Shown here in pieces: positions 12,144-24,665 of a stretch of 64,000 nucleotides of DNA. The stretch's first letter is position 1. Every line of letters begins with the position of its first letter. Under the pieces are notes generated by a model. That model made no database searches. It saw nothing but the letters and a program-made list of their open reading frames with translations, and was not told where the DNA came from. The position numbers and the translations under genes were made by a program. Origin of the DNA: Ooceraea biroi (lineage: Eukaryota; Arthropoda; Insecta; Hymenoptera; Formicidae); NCBI RefSeq assembly GCF_003672135.1, contig NC_039507.1, positions 11,966,290 through 12,030,289 of the forward strand, given 5' to 3'.

Positions 12144-14430
12144 TTTTTTTTAATTGCAACGAAACATGTTTAAGGGGTGAAATCAACTCTCGAAAATCGA
12201 TGAAATTTTCGTTTTTCGGCTATAACTTCTGAACGAAGCATAATAGCGCAATTTTATAAATATACACAATATCCAGAATTTCGAAAGCTATCTACTGACA
12301 TAAAACTTAATTTTTTTGCATAAAAACCTTTTTTTGCATAAAAAAATACGAGTTCTAGAACTCAACTTTTTTATTTTTCCACTAATAAACATGAAATTTT
12401 TTCTAGTGAAGAGGTTTTATTTATAAGAAAACGTGTACTAATGCATTTTTGTTCCTACATGTTAGAAAAAATCGAAAATATATTTTAACTATGCATGAGT
12501 AGCGAACTTACAAGTGGCGCCGCACGCCGATCATGTTGCGCGTATTATCATTAGCGAATACGAATTCACTGTGTGCATTAGTTGCATGATGGTCAATAAT
12601 AAAAGTGTCCTGTATTCAGTGGCTTTCCATCTTTTACATTCTAATAATGATCTTGGTTTTCTATTAAACTCACATGGTATATTACATCTTTGCTTTTCTA
12701 AAAACGTTGATATTAATGATAGTTGTTGCCATGATAATTTAGCGGAGGTTTTCCATGACACCATAAAGAGACAACTATTTTTTTAACTTCTCCCAAGAAA
12801 AGTAAGTGCATTGGATCTGATGGGAAGTCATACACCATATCTATATTTGGAATTAATTCTAATATCGATGTACTTGTATGGTGATCTGATTGTGATTTTA
12901 ATCTAAAGTTTTTGTCTGTTCTTACATTGGAAATCTCTAAGTAAGGAAAGCACACTCTATTTAAATAATATTCACCTTTAGCTTCATTTTTTACACGAAT
13001 AATAACCTGTATGACTTCGTTTATTTTATATAAGACTAAGCTGGTATATCACAAATAAAAACTTTAATTTTAAATGGATAAATCATTCCATTAACTGTTA
13101 TACCATGGGTAATCAAATGTTGAGCTTCTTTTACGAAAGATTGTAAAAATTTATTTGCATCTCTAGGCTTTTCATATCCATAATATATCCCAATAATGCC
13201 AACATCGTTGTAATTATTAAATAAACTGCATAAAATAGGGTAAACTTGACTCCCTGAACTTTTGGACAAAGGCAAACCATCAATATTTATGGCAATTTCG
13301 ATTACCTGTAAATTTTTTAATAAATACTGTGATGTTTTTGCAAGTTTCTCCACGCAATGATTTATTCCAAAATGATAATAGCGTCCTGGTTCAATATCTT
13401 CTGCATTTACTTTTCTCATAGTGCCTAATAAAGAACAAGCATCACGAGGAACTTCTGGATATTTAGGTTTTATATATGACATTAATTCATTTAATACGAC
13501 ATGAGTTATCCGATTTCTAATAGCTCATCCTTGCAATTGTGATGTAAAACTGATATCATCCTCATTACGATGAAAATTGTTTAAAAAATTGCGATTAATT
13601 GCATTATCATCATTATAGCTCTCAATATCATTTGAATCATTATTATTGTCGTTACCAAGGACTTCTTCATCATTATTTATTTTATAATTATCGCTATGAA
13701 TGGTTACCGATACATTTTTATTCAACTTTTTATTTAAATAAGTTGTGTTTACGAGTTTATCTCTCTCAAACATTACTGATGATATATCATCAGATCTTGA
13801 AACTGAAAATGTGTTAGTCGAAGAACAATCACGAATAGATTCTGCGATATTAATATATGCATCTGCTATACTTTTGCACGTGCATAATATTTTCTATTTA
13901 CTTTAGGCATTTTTTAAAATTATACTATTATTTGTTACGTATAATTGAACTAGCACACAATACGTTGTACTTTATAATATAATATTTATCTGCAAAATAA
14001 AGATCTAACCTATATTATGCGATGTCACCTGATCTTCTTTCTCAGTTATAACCTTAAAGCTATCATTCATATACATCTAAAATTTCAATAAAATCTACTT
14101 ACCGTTTTATTGTAAGTAATACATATGCATAGATCACTTTATATTCCAAAAACATGGAAAACGAAACTACGGAGTATTGGAAGAATTACCGCGCTTTCTC
14201 CATGAGACAAAATAATCGAGATCGGGACACGTTGACGGGAAAACCGCGAGCCGAGAAACAAAAGACAAATTGATATCCAAGACCGGATATATTGTGGACG
14301 TCCAAATAGTGACCACTCACGAATGTCCCAAATGGGATATACGATGAACGTCCGTTTCATGTCCATGGACGTACGGACATAAACTGGACATAAAATGCAT
14401 GTCCATAGGACGTTCTGTGCTATCTGGGCT

Positions 14431-15080
14431 GTATCATCATTGTTGAGTCAATTGTAAGAATTAATTGTTTGAACAATTTGTGAACACTACTTTCTCTCCA
14501 TGTGTATGTTTATTTAAAGTATATGTACTATGATTCACCACTTTTTATCACTTCTCATATCATTCTCTTGTTCCGTGTCTATAAAAAGAATTATTTTTTG
14601 CAGCTAATAAACTTTCATAATTGATGATTCGGCAAACTTTTTGTAAGGACCTACTGAAATTATTTTTAGTTAATAAAGTTATTTTTTTCTCTTTGCTTCA
14701 AATTTTAGAACCTTACTTATATCACTATTTTTAACAATAAAGACTTACTTGTTTTCACACACAAAATGCAGAATTATTATTCTGTTTTGATGAATTGATT
14801 TATTCTGGATTCATTACACATCTTTGTCATCAAGAAAGAGTATCAAGAAAGAAATAACTTGAAAAAATTCTTCATTAATTATAAAATGTGTATTATTGTT
14901 TATATAACAAGTCAAAATTGGAAATATAAAATATTTACGTTTAATATTTACGTTTAATTTACGTTTAATATTTTCAGGATGATACATTTTAATCCATACA
15001 ATGTAATAATGTTACTCTATGTAACATTCAGTACACTCAATCTTCCACAAATTAACTTCGGAGGAGATAGAAGTGAAAGA
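14431..15080. other. 5' part of the pogo-like element interior, no gene recognised
   Basis: AT-rich, no sustained coding frame; it lies between the CMC-like insertion and the pogo-like transposase. Confidence 0.4.
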
Positions 15081-16548
15081 AAAATTTGAACGTATGTTAC
15101 AAGAAATACAAAACTTCAAATAGAAAAAGAACTTCAAATAGAAGAAGAAGAAACTTTAGATTTTTACAACGCACACGAGATCCTAGAAGCGGAAACAGTT
15201 GATTTATTAGAGGATGATGAAGGTACAGTATATCTTCCAGAAGAAATTCCTTGTTGTTCTGTTGAAGCAACAATACCAAATGACTATAAAAAACAAGCTG
15301 TAGAATACTGAAAAAACAAAATCAAGATCGCTTGAAGGAGTTAGACAAAAGTTCAGAAAGGTTACATCGATACGGTAACTACGACGATGGGCGGAGTATA
15401 CTTCAGGGCAGGTGGTATTAGAGCGGACAAATTCAACAAAATTTCTGAATATACATTAAACTGTTTCACTGAAGCATTGGAAAAAGGAATCATTATTCAT
15501 GATATTGATATTGCTCGATTCTCGAGCACAAGAAGAAGAAAATGCACCAGGTTTTACAGCCTCATAATCGTGGGTACAAAGATTCAAACATGCACATCGT
15601 ATTGTGTCTCGGAAAATAACAAAATTTGTAACGAAAAAATCTTTACTATCAAAAGCAGATTTGGAAGATAAGTGCAATACATTTATTGCAAATGTAAAAT
15701 ATTACATTGATCAATATGGAGCGGAAAATATTTATAATTCGGATCAGAGTAGATTTCAGTTAGAATTGCATTCTGGTCGTACCTTAGCACACAAAGGTGT
15801 AAAATCCGTAGTACAGTCTATATCAGCAACCACGCATAGTTACACTATACAGCGTACTATTTCCGCTGACGGTAGATTATTGTCACCTCTTTTTATTATA
15901 TTAAAAGAAGCTACAGGAACGTTTGGCCCGAGAGTTCAGGAAACATTATTCAACGCGCCTAATATTTTTGTTACGGCTTCAACATCAGGTAAATTAACAT
16001 CAGATCATGTAAAAACTTGGCTAAAGGAAGTATTTTTTTTTAATTCCGGACCACAGTCAGTATTATTAGATTCATGGAGTGGACATTGTCCTAATTTAAT
16101 TGAGGAAACTAGACCAGATTTTGTAACAGACTTTGTTATCCAAATTATTCTGGCCGGTACAACGGGACAAATACAACCATTAGATGTATACGGCTTCCGA
16201 TTATGGAAAAATTTTTTTAAACATTTGTCTGATACTGTTATGTTATTAGATCTTAAAATTAATTTTCATGCTAGAAATAACATTTTAAAATTGCAATCAT
16301 TAACACATTATCAATTCTCGTCGCCCCGGTTCCAAAATTTATTTAAAGCGTGGTTTAAAAGTGGATATATAGAGAATAGACTGACAGAATTTCAAACACC
16401 AGTTGAATTTTGTTTCCAAAGTAATTCAAAAGTAAAATGTGATATTTGTGGCGAAATTGTTATAATTACTTGTTCTTGGTGTAAAAAATCGCTTTGTATA
16501 ACACATTTCTTCCATGAACACCATTTCTGCGATGAATATGTACCATAA
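15080..16548 (+). pseudogene. pogo/CENP-B-like DDE transposase with frameshifted N-terminus
   Basis: The intact part is 15604-16548 (about 314 residues). It has NSDQSRFQLE (first Asp), VLLDSWSGHCPN (second Asp) and GQIQPLDVYGF (third Asp about 37 residues on), the signature of pogo/jerky-type DDE proteins. The C-terminus has a Cys/His cluster (CDICGE, CSWCKKSLC, HFFHEHHFC), probably a zinc knuckle. Upstream, frame fragments such as EEIPCCSVEATIPNDYKKQA, SLEGVRQKF and RRWAEYT (15.1-15.6 kb) are the CENP-B-type DNA-binding region, broken by several frameshifts. It sits inside the 0.49-kb inverted ends at 3 and 19157 and is the best candidate for that element's transposase. Confidence 0.75.
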
Positions 16549-16617
16549 ATATGTGCCATATATATTGTATGTCTATGTATTAAATAAAAAAATTCTATAC
16601 TGATTTACTTATACATA

Positions 16618-16653
<36 letters not shown>

Positions 16654-16709
16654 TATTATACCCTTACTTTATATTATTTCTCAACTTATTAGTACATTAT
16701 ATATATATA

Positions 16710-17807
16710 CAGGGTGTCCCGGGTTTTAACCGACAAACTGCGGGAGCATATTCTACTAGTGGAAATAAGAAAAACTTCTTATATCGAGTTTGCTTAGAAA
16801 TGCTTTATTACAAAGTTATAAACCAATATTGAAAAGAAATATGAGATAAGTAACAACGGAACATAGTGTAGAATTTGGAAGGTCGAAGATGTTTATGTTA
16901 TGTGTATTCACATGTATTCATGTTCACTATGTTGAAACGATTTAGTATGATTGTTACTTTCACAACAGTAGCTGTTAGATTTCAATCGTCGTGTGAACTA
17001 GCAATTACTATCAGAATGCCAAAAGTGTTTTCAAATGAGGAATACACTGATATTCATTTCGTGTACGGATTCTGTGACGGAAATGCACGAGCTGCCGTAC
17101 GAGAGTATCAACGTAGATTTCCCAACAGGAGAGTACCAGATAGTTCTGTGTTTAGTAATACCCATTTGCAATTACGTAATTTGGGTTCATTTCGACCTAT
17201 GAATGAATATGATGATGTTCGTTCAGCTCTAAGACACCGACGACAGAAAATGTGCCACTGCAGTTTCGCCAAAACAGCTGGATACAGTTAGACGGTTGTC
17301 CATCGCACTATGCTAGACAAGTTAGAAACTGGTTAGATGAACATTATGCTCATAGGTGGATTGATCGAGGAGGACCGGTTTTCTGGCCTCCAAGATTGCC
17401 CGATTTAACGCCTCTTGATTTTTATTTATGGGGAACTTTAAAAAATAAAGTTTACAGTACAGAAGTAATCTCGCTTGAAGATTTAAAGCAACGAATTACT
17501 AATTCAGTTACTGAGATGCAACAAAATTTTCAGGAATGTCGTACTGTAACAAATTCTGTACTACGTCGATGTCTAGCTCGTATCGATGTGCAAGGACAAC
17601 ATTTTGAAATGCGTCACTAAATCATTGCGTACATAATTTTTATTTTTGTGAAAAAATCCGTTGTTACTCATCTCATATTTCTTTTCAATATTGGTTTATA
17701 ACTTTGTAATAAAGCATTTCTAAGCAAACTCGATATAAGAATTTTTTCTTATTTCCACTAGTAGAATATGCTCCCGCAGTTTGTCGGTTAAAACCCGGGA
17801 CACCCTG
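16710..17807 (+). mobile_element. internally deleted DD41D mariner-like element
   Basis: Ends TA-CAGGGTGTCCCGGG and CCCGGGACACCCTG-TA are inverted over more than 150 bp. It carries transposase start and end but lacks the middle. A shorter derivative lies at 43158-43918. Confidence 0.85.
17015..17620 (+). pseudogene. DD41D transposase, middle deleted
   Basis: The N-terminus starts MPKVFSNEEYTDIHFVYG and runs to RSALRHRRQK (about 17245). It then joins out of frame to the C-terminal half: QLDGCPSHYARQVRNW (second Asp) and LTPLDFYLWG (third Asp, 41 residues later), ending EMRH at 17620. The first catalytic Asp region is missing, so it is inactive. The family is close to but distinct from the transposase at 5.1-6.3 kb. 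Confidence 0.8.
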
Positions 17808-17825
17808 TATATATATATATATATA

Positions 17826-18405
17826 CAGGGTGTTTCCTAAGTAAGTAGACAAACTTAAGGAGGATATTCCTTGGCTTATTTTAAGAAGAAAAGGTCATAT
17901 AAACATATGTCTTAAACTGCTTTGTTTTCCAAAAAAAGTACATCACTGTTTTCGTTCACTTTTCGGATAGCGTGCTTTTGCAGTACGAGTCAACAGCGGT
18001 GGGAATGGAGTGGGGATGGTCTCGCGGCGCCACAAGTGAACACTCGTTTCAGACACTCCAGGTATTTTTGAGCGTGTACGTCAATCAATGGAAAGGAGAG
18101 TTGAGGCGTGTGTCATGGCTGCAGGTGGACATTTTCAGCAGTTACTGTGATGTTATTATTTTTCTTTTTAGTTACTATTTTCTTTTTCGTTATAATTTTT
18201 CTTTTTGGTTACTATTGCTTTTCATTTGTTTCATTTGCAATAACACAAACTGTTCTATAATAAACGAAAAGTGAACGAAAACAGTGATGTACTTTTTTTT
18301 GGAAAACAAAGCAGTTTAGGACATATGTTTATGTGACCTTTTCTTCTTAAAATAAGCCAAGGAATATCCTCTTTAAGTTTGTCTACTTACTTAGGAAACA
18401 CCCTG
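17826..18405. mobile_element. MITE with TA-CAGGGTGTTTCCTAAG ends
   Basis: Inverted arms of roughly 130 bp, TA on both sides, no transposase. It starts only 18 bp after the previous element, in the same (AT)n tract. Confidence 0.85.
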
Positions 18406-18663
18406 TATATATAGTGTATTTGTTTAGATTATTACTTCATAATAATGAATTTTTATAATCTTATTTGTATCCTTGCTAGACTATTTGCATTCTATATGGC
18501 TAATGTCTTCTCTGTAATAACTGATTTGTATTAGAGGGATTTGTTTCCCGTAAATCATTAGTTTAAATAAAAATAAATAAAACAAATGATTTATATTAAG
18601 TCTCGTTACATCTCCTGAAGCAATGTGAATATGTTATATTTGCACACTACACGCCCAGAAGCA

Positions 18664-19157
18664 AAGATCTGGGTTTCTGTATTTTACACATTGCAGCTAT
18701 TTTAATTCACTTTGATTTTAATCTCGTTTAATTGTGATGTTTAATATGGTACTAAAATGAGATTTTGCACGTTAAGTCTGAAAATACATTTTGGAAACTT
18801 CTAGACATATTACGACGCCATACACACGTATGTTATTGCTATATATACACGTAGATGTATGCTCGCATCTTTATTTCGTATAATACGTTCCGTTATTATG
18901 TCGTTAGGATTAATCCAGTTTTATGTTATAATATGCACAATATACAGTTATTGAGTACAGCGCAATCGAAGAGAAATAACGCAACACCTACAGCGCGGCG
19001 CCTATAGCACGATGTTATCATCTCGTTTTCCCAAAAATTGAATCGTAGAAACGTAATATTATTATAAATACATAGTTGGATTTAGCATTCGATGCTCCTT
19101 AATTTTTGTCCTTACCAAATTCTTAAATTTTGCAAAAATAATAGGTAGGCGTGGGGG
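18664..19157 (-). repeat. right terminal inverted repeat of the pogo-like element
   Basis: Inverted copy of 3-494, ending GGCGTGGGGG and followed by TA. A few substitutions separate the two arms, so the element is old enough to have diverged slightly. Confidence 0.85.
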
Positions 19158-19159
19158 TA

Positions 19160-21475
19160 AATTAAAAAATTTGACATTTTCGAAAAATGTGAATACACCA
19201 TTGTAAAGATTATAAAATACCATAAAACTTTTGTATGAAACATTTTTTCATATACCTTATATTTTCGAAGATAATCGCTAAAAATGAAAAAATCCGTTAT
19301 TTTCGAGGGGCTGTTTCAACCCTTAAACGTTGAGATACGCAGCTAAAAAAAATATGGGTCTAATATTTTTTGCTGCCCTACAACATATCCAAAGCCCATC
19401 AAAATCAGTGAGGGACAGTTCTGACAGTTCCCTTGTTAGAAAGGAAGCATTTCTGGACCCATGTTTATACATTTTTTTATTCTTACAGTAAGTAGAATGC
19501 GATCTCTCTCTCTCAAAGTTTGTCCACCTATTTCTGAATCACTCTGTACAATACAACTGTATTTTACTCTGTATAATACAATTTTTTTATACAGAAAAAT
19601 ATTTTGATAAATATATAAGTATTTTTTTATTTATGTTTATGAACTTTAAGCATTATTAAATATTAGGTCATTAATTAAATAATCTGAGTCGCGTCTAGAT
19701 GAATTAAAATTCAATATGACGATGTTTTGGAAAATTTTGTTTTTTCTGCTTTTAGTTATTCTGCTTATTCTGTTATAAAATTAATACGACTATGTTGTGC
19801 TGTCATAAGTATATATATATGTTTAGTTTAATTCATCGCCATCTAGACGCAACTCGGATTACTTAATTAATGACCTAATATTATTTTATTATTTTTATTG
19901 TATTGTTTTTTTAAGTTTAATACGCTTAGTTACGCAATTTATTTTTATAAAAACCTAAGATTATATATTTTTTAATCGCTATTTTCGAGATAGATGTCAG
20001 CGAGCAAGAAGAAGAGATTGGGATCGAAATTCAAATAAATTCAAATAGATTTACTGTTTCTCCTGATCGTAGTCACCGCGTAATCAATCCGCTCTCTACT
20101 TGATTCTGTTTCGATAGTAGATACTTATAACGCTAGGATTACGTATTTTTCTCGATGCAAGTGCATTTCTTCTTCAGCACGACACTTTTCCACAAATCCA
20201 CAGGTGTTTTCGCTATCGGGGACTCTTCGTTGCGATATCTTTTCATGGTTGATCCACTCCTCGCAATTTCCAATATAGAAACTCACAAATGTATTCTCGC
20301 TTTCTTTAGTCTCATTTATTGTATAGTATTTGATAAAAAACTAAAGAAGAATATATTAATTTTTATTTAATAAAATCTTGCATATGTACATGATTATGTC
20401 AGATGATTCTCTTGTCAGACAAATTCTTTTTTAATTCTTGTAATATAATTCTTTTTTAATTCTTATAATATTTATTTCGACATTCTTTGATTTCATAAAT
20501 TGTTACAAAATTTTATTATCATAATAATAAGATATAATAATTAAAATAAAGTTTTTAATTTATATTTAGCAAATTATCAGTGATTGCAACGGAATGTTAG
20601 AGAAACCAAATAAATAACTAGTCATTTGACCAATATATGTTGTCAAACAGAGATATCTTATGATCCATACGCAACTTTTAAGATAAATAGATTAAGATAT
20701 TTTTTATGTGCAAAATTACTGCTTTGAAACGATAGATAAGCATCGTCGTGTTTCTAACAAAAATAATTTATCGCATGATAAAATAATTTTAGTGATTTTA
20801 TATCCGCGTATTATTATTAATATTCTAATCCTCGTATTATTAATACATAAAAATAATGTATTAATACATACATAAGTGAATCTAATGATAAAGTAGAGCC
20901 AAATAATTTCACGCGGGAGATATAAAGAATCAAAGATAAGAAAATACAAAGATGAGTTGCCGAAAATGCGGGTATCACCTGGAAAAGTGAAAAAGTTTTC
21001 CAAGGACATTTCAAGTCAGCTCCTTCTTACTGATCCCATCATCACTATCATCTCTCTTGATTATCGCTTCTTCCTATGAAGAAGAGAGAACGCAAAGGTG
21101 AAGAGAAATAACAACAGTATTAAGAGGAAGAGAGTCATACTCACCACGTGGGCGATCCCACTGCGTTTCTAAACTGCATTCCAGTCTGTGTTGCCATATC
21201 TCGTTTCACACATATCTGTGCAGATCCGAATATACATACAAAACATAGACGAAGGACTCAGCCAGGAGCAAAAATTAGAAAATTTTATATGCCTAAAGAA
21301 CTACGCCTATTGCTTCGACGCGCTCTCATGTGCCAATTCTTTTCACTTAATATCTCAAAGTTTGCATAGTTGTTTCTAAAATAATACAGAATCTTTGTAT
21401 GAACTTCATGTGCTTAATTACCTTACGAATGTTACGAATGTACCTTTATTACTAAACATCTTATACAGGGTGCTC
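19160..21475. other. AT-rich DNA outside the pogo-like element, no gene recognised
   Basis: It contains one MITE (19659-19882) and a degenerate CAGAGTGATT-type mariner end near 19520-19552. The frames at 20155-20370 and 20716-21009 have no recognisable content. A possible splice donor (GTGAGT, minus strand) lies near 21145. Confidence 0.4.
19659..19882. mobile_element. short MITE with AATATTAGGTCATTAATTAA ends
   Basis: The terminal 20 bases are inverted at the two ends, and similarity continues about 40 bp inward through CGTCTAGATG. No coding sequence. Confidence 0.7.
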
Positions 21476-22236
21476 CTGGAATAAATGGCCAAACTGAAAA
21501 TATAGATTCAGAATCTCAAAACAAAACAAAATTTTCCTCTGGAAGTATGCTCGCAAACGCTTCGTTCAAGAGATATTGACTTCTGAAGTTCGGATACTTG
21601 TTGATGGGTTTTGATCGAAATGCTGCAATACAACGGCGCATTCACGGCGAGCAGCGTTAGCATTTGCTTATGGTGCGAACAAAAACCTGTAAATGATTTT
21701 TGATCTTCGAAACAAAAAAAGGAACATCAAAGCTCCGTTCATTTATATCAAATAATCGTTAGCAGTGATGCCAGAAATGGAATGCAGTAGCATGCGGTAA
21801 CATTGGGTGATGGATGGAGTGGGGATGGTTTCGCCACGCATCGACATTACACATAGATAGTGTGCGACGCGAAACCATCCCCACTCCATTCCCCACCCAA
21901 TGCTACCACATGCTACCATATCCCATTTCTGGCATCACTGCTAACGATTATTTGGTACAAATGGACGGAACTTTGTTGTCTCCTTGTTTTGTTTCGAAGA
22001 TCAAAGATCATTTACAGATTTTTGTTCGCATCATAAACAAATGCTAACGCTGCTCGCCATGAATAAATTGTCATATTGCAGCATTTCGATCAAAACTCAT
22101 CAACAAATATCCGAACTTCAGAAGTCAATATTTCTTGAATACGAAGCGTTTGTGAGCATACTTCCAGAGGAACAGTTTGTTTTGTTTTGATATTCTGAAT
22201 CTATATTTTCAGGCCATTTAATCCGGGAGCATCCTG
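21476..22236. mobile_element. MITE with CAGGGTGCTCCTGG ends
   Basis: Long imperfect inverted arms of about 250 bp with TA at both ends. The middle has a second inverted pair built on GGAGTGGGGATGGTTTCG. Confidence 0.8.
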
Positions 22237-22736
22237 TATATATGTAATGATTTAGAACAGCTTGTGAAGCTTGTCCTTCAAAGATCATATTCTTGAATGA
22301 ATTCTAAGATGACTTTTCCTTTTGCAAAATTTTGCTCCAGGTCTAGATATTAAATTATAATAATTAAATTATAATAAACTATAATCAATCCGAGATATCA
22401 AATATGGGATGAAGGAAAGAGCGGCACAACTCACCATCAAGCGTAAATGTTTACAGCGATGTGGTCGCTGTTATCAGTTGATAAGTTCATCGCTATGCGT
22501 AACAGTAGTAAATATTTTAATTAATTAATTATCATTCCTCTATTTACACACTCACGCGCGTGCCCGCGCGCATACGCATGTTAATTTACGTATATATATA
22601 TATTCGTGCTCTGATCCAGCCAGTTAAGGCAAGATCGTGCTCTGATCCAACCAGTTAAGGCAAGATCATGCCGTTATGTAGTCAATTAAGGCCAAGTAAG
22701 GTAGTCGTAAATTAGTTTTGTAGATCGTCTCTTTGC

Positions 22737-23809
22737 TCATCTGATGAGATGTTCAAACGTAGCTCCGTTGACTTGTTGACAATATTGAATCCGTCTCTCG
22801 AAGTTTGTAACAGTACATAAGAGAACATCACGTGGAATAATGTTACACGCTGCTCGGATCCTCTCCATCATGTTTTCTCTTGTCGTTGGTCTCTCCCGAT
22901 AGACTACATCTTTCAGGTAACCCCATAAATAAAAATCTGGAGAAGTTAAATCTGGTGATCTTGCTGGCCACATTACTCGACTACCCCTTCCAATCCATAC
23001 ATCACGGAAGGTCAGATACTCGTTCAGATAATCTCTGACGATATTGGCATAGTGAGGACCTGCACCATCATGTTGGAACCACATTCTTCTCCGTGTATTA
23101 AGGTCAATATCTTCAAGAAGTATTGGAAGAATATCTCTTAGAAATTGTAAATAGTTCTGAGCATTAACCATACCATCAAAAAAGTAGGGGCCAATTACAT
23201 AGCCATTGACGATTCCGCACCAGACAGTGAGACTCCATCGATGCTGATTGTCTATTTGTTGCATCCAACGAGGATTAACTGGAGCCAATAGTGACAATTA
23301 TGACGATTCAACGTTCCATGACTATGAAAAGTAGCTTCATCGCTGAACAAAACGTACTTAAAAAAATCGTCATCGTGCAGAAGTTGCTGTGTTGCCCAGC
23401 GACAAAATAATAGCCGTTCTCGATGATCAATCTCAGTCAAGGCTTGATTTAGTGTAATATGATAAGGGTGGTACTTTGCAGCCTTCAAGTATCTAAAAGC
23501 AGTCGATCTTGGAATCCCCACTGTACGCTCAATTTCACGTAATGATATACGAGGGTTCAAATGAACCATCGCCAGAGTTACGAGGAAACGAGCATTCAGC
23601 GCGTAATCATCTACGTTGTAACATCTTCTTCGTCGACAGAGATTCCCTCTCCGAATCCTTATTTCAATTTTACGTATTGCAGTATGACTCGGATGTTGTC
23701 GTAGAGGAAATCTTCTTCGGTACAATGCTGCTGCTCTTTTGTAATTACGTCGACAGTCTCCTAGGATGAGAAGAATGTCGGTCAACTCGTTCGACGTGTA
23801 ATCGGGCAT
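22737..23809 (-). pseudogene. DD43D-type mariner-like transposase, left arm copy
   Basis: Starts MPDYTSNELTDILLILGDC at 23809. Part one runs to HNCHYW (first Asp in LFSDEATF). A one-base deletion in a GGG run near 23283 breaks the frame, and part two resumes in another frame (APVNPRWMQQ) with WFQHDGAGPHY and LTSPDFYLWG, 43 residues between the second and third Asp, and ends ATFEHLIR at 22737. The same frameshift is present in the other arm. Confidence 0.8.
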
Positions 23810-24496
23810 TGTTTTTGCTTGGACAACAATGGAATTTTAGAAACAAAAAATTTGAAAATCATTCACAAATGACGTGACGAGTTAAAGAGGAAGTGTCGAG
23901 AACAGAAAACTTTATGCTAATTGCTCAAGGACTCATACAAGTTGAGAAGACACCAGCTGTCAATCGATAAGTCAACTTTCAATGAGATGTATCGAATCCT
24001 GCAGTAAATAAGAATAACCAATAGTGTTTAATATTGAGATGGGAAAGTAATAGTGCAATAATCCTCAAACTCTCGAGCCGATTAAAGCAAAGACCATTTC
24101 TGAATGTTCCACTCTTGGCTTTGAAATAATAATTCGGAACTACCTACTGTTTGACCTTGAAATTATGTAACCAACAACATGGAGTTTGAAAATTTGTCGA
24201 TCTTTCCTATTCTACAGTCAAAGTTAATTTCACCATTGAGAATATTCACATGACCTTAGAAATTGATCTCAAGGAAATTGATCCGCGTGGTACAACTTGA
24301 GTAATGGGTATTGTAACTTTCAAGCCTTATAACTCGAAAAATACTTAATGAAAAAATACTTCATTATAGTGTTTTGAAAAGCTCTCGAGGTAAGCTATGA
24401 GAATATGCAATGAAAAATTGGGGGTTCCACTTAAAAATTCGAAGTGACCTTGCCCTGACTTTGACAACGCCACCCAAGGTCAAACTAATAGTACCG

Positions 24497-24665
24497 TCTT
24501 AACTGGCTGGATCAGAGCACGATCTTGCCTTAACTGGCTGGTTCAGTGATTGATCTTACCTTAACTGGCCGGATCTGTAATCAATCTTGCCTTAACTGGC
24601 CGGATCTGTGATCGATCTTGCATTAACTGGCCGGATCTGTGATCGATCTTGCCTTAGTTGGCTGG
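24497..24665. repeat. 31-bp minisatellite, left arm
   Basis: About 5.5 copies of a 31-bp unit containing TAACTGGCCGGATC and GATCTTGCCT, with drift in the middle of the unit (GATCTGTGATC versus GATCAGAGCAC). Confidence 0.85.

Larger units (their letters stand above)
10905..12590. mobile_element. unclassified repeat inserted in the transposase, holding a foldback element
   Basis: The transposase coding sequence breaks off near 12590 and resumes near 10905. The left part has CCCAGGTGTCCCTCTCCG and the right part an AT-rich tract; neither is coding. A foldback element (10989-12143) sits in its poly-T. I cannot name the outer family. Confidence 0.5.
10156..13910 (-). pseudogene. CMC/TNP2-like transposase with DUF4218-like region, broken
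   Basis: Reading on the minus strand from a start at 13910 (MPKVNRKYYARAK) one meets a frameshift near 13870, an in-frame TGA at 13525-13527 (probably from Trp), and a frameshift near 12990 in a Cys-rich GYYSC segment. Recognisable parts in order are an acidic Asn/Asp-rich N-terminus, a core with GRYYHFGIN and INIDGLPLSKSSGSQ, the Cys motif followed by NRVCFPYLE, DFPSDPMHLLFLG, CEFNRKPRSLLECKRWKATE, then (after an insertion at about 10.9-12.6 kb) NTHNLLHHCDDVKKFGPLQ and FSAFPFANYM, and a C-terminal DDCCCLLDG...FYTKPCKSS domain. The order and the HNLLHH...FGPL...SAFPF...Y block match TNP2/DUF4218-type transposases of CACTA elements. It would catalyse element excision; this copy cannot be functional. 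Confidence 0.75.
1255..14428 (-). mobile_element. two-gene CMC/CACTA-like transposon (transposase + DUF4806 gene)
   Basis: The left end CCCAGATAGCAC and right end GTGCTATCTGGG are perfect inverted copies, flanked on both sides by CT (1253-1254 and 14429-14430), a 2-bp target duplication. Subterminal DNA is rich in short repeats of the type GGACGT/GACGTCC, as in EnSpm/CACTA elements. Between the ends, on the minus strand, lie first a TNP2/DUF4218-like transposase (13.9-10.2 kb) and then a DUF4806-type gene (9.5-1.9 kb). Later insertions are a 5-kb palindrome (about 2587-7583), a small relative (8534-8890) and a repeat block at about 10.9-12.6 kb. Family assignment to CMC comes from the transposase motifs and short duplication and is inference. 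Confidence 0.75.
3..19157. mobile_element. pogo-like DNA transposon with 0.49-kb inverted ends, expanded by nested insertions
   Basis: The left end (3-494) is repeated in inverted orientation at 18664-19157 with only scattered differences. Both ends begin CCCCCACGCCTACC and are flanked by TA (1-2 and 19158-19159), the duplication typical of Tc1/mariner/pogo elements. The only transposase not explained by an inner element is the CENP-B/pogo-like one at 15.1-16.5 kb, so I assign the element to that group. Removing the inner elements (1255-14428, 16710-17807, 17826-18405) leaves roughly 4.3 kb, a plausible native size. Seen: ends and TA. Inferred: that the pogo-like gene belongs to these ends. 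Confidence 0.8.

Noticed and set aside
21148..21379. Two overlapping frames beginning MGDPTAFLN and MLPYLVSH
   Set aside because: No recognisable family; a GTGAGT donor lies on the opposite strand nearby but no matching acceptor or frame could be established.
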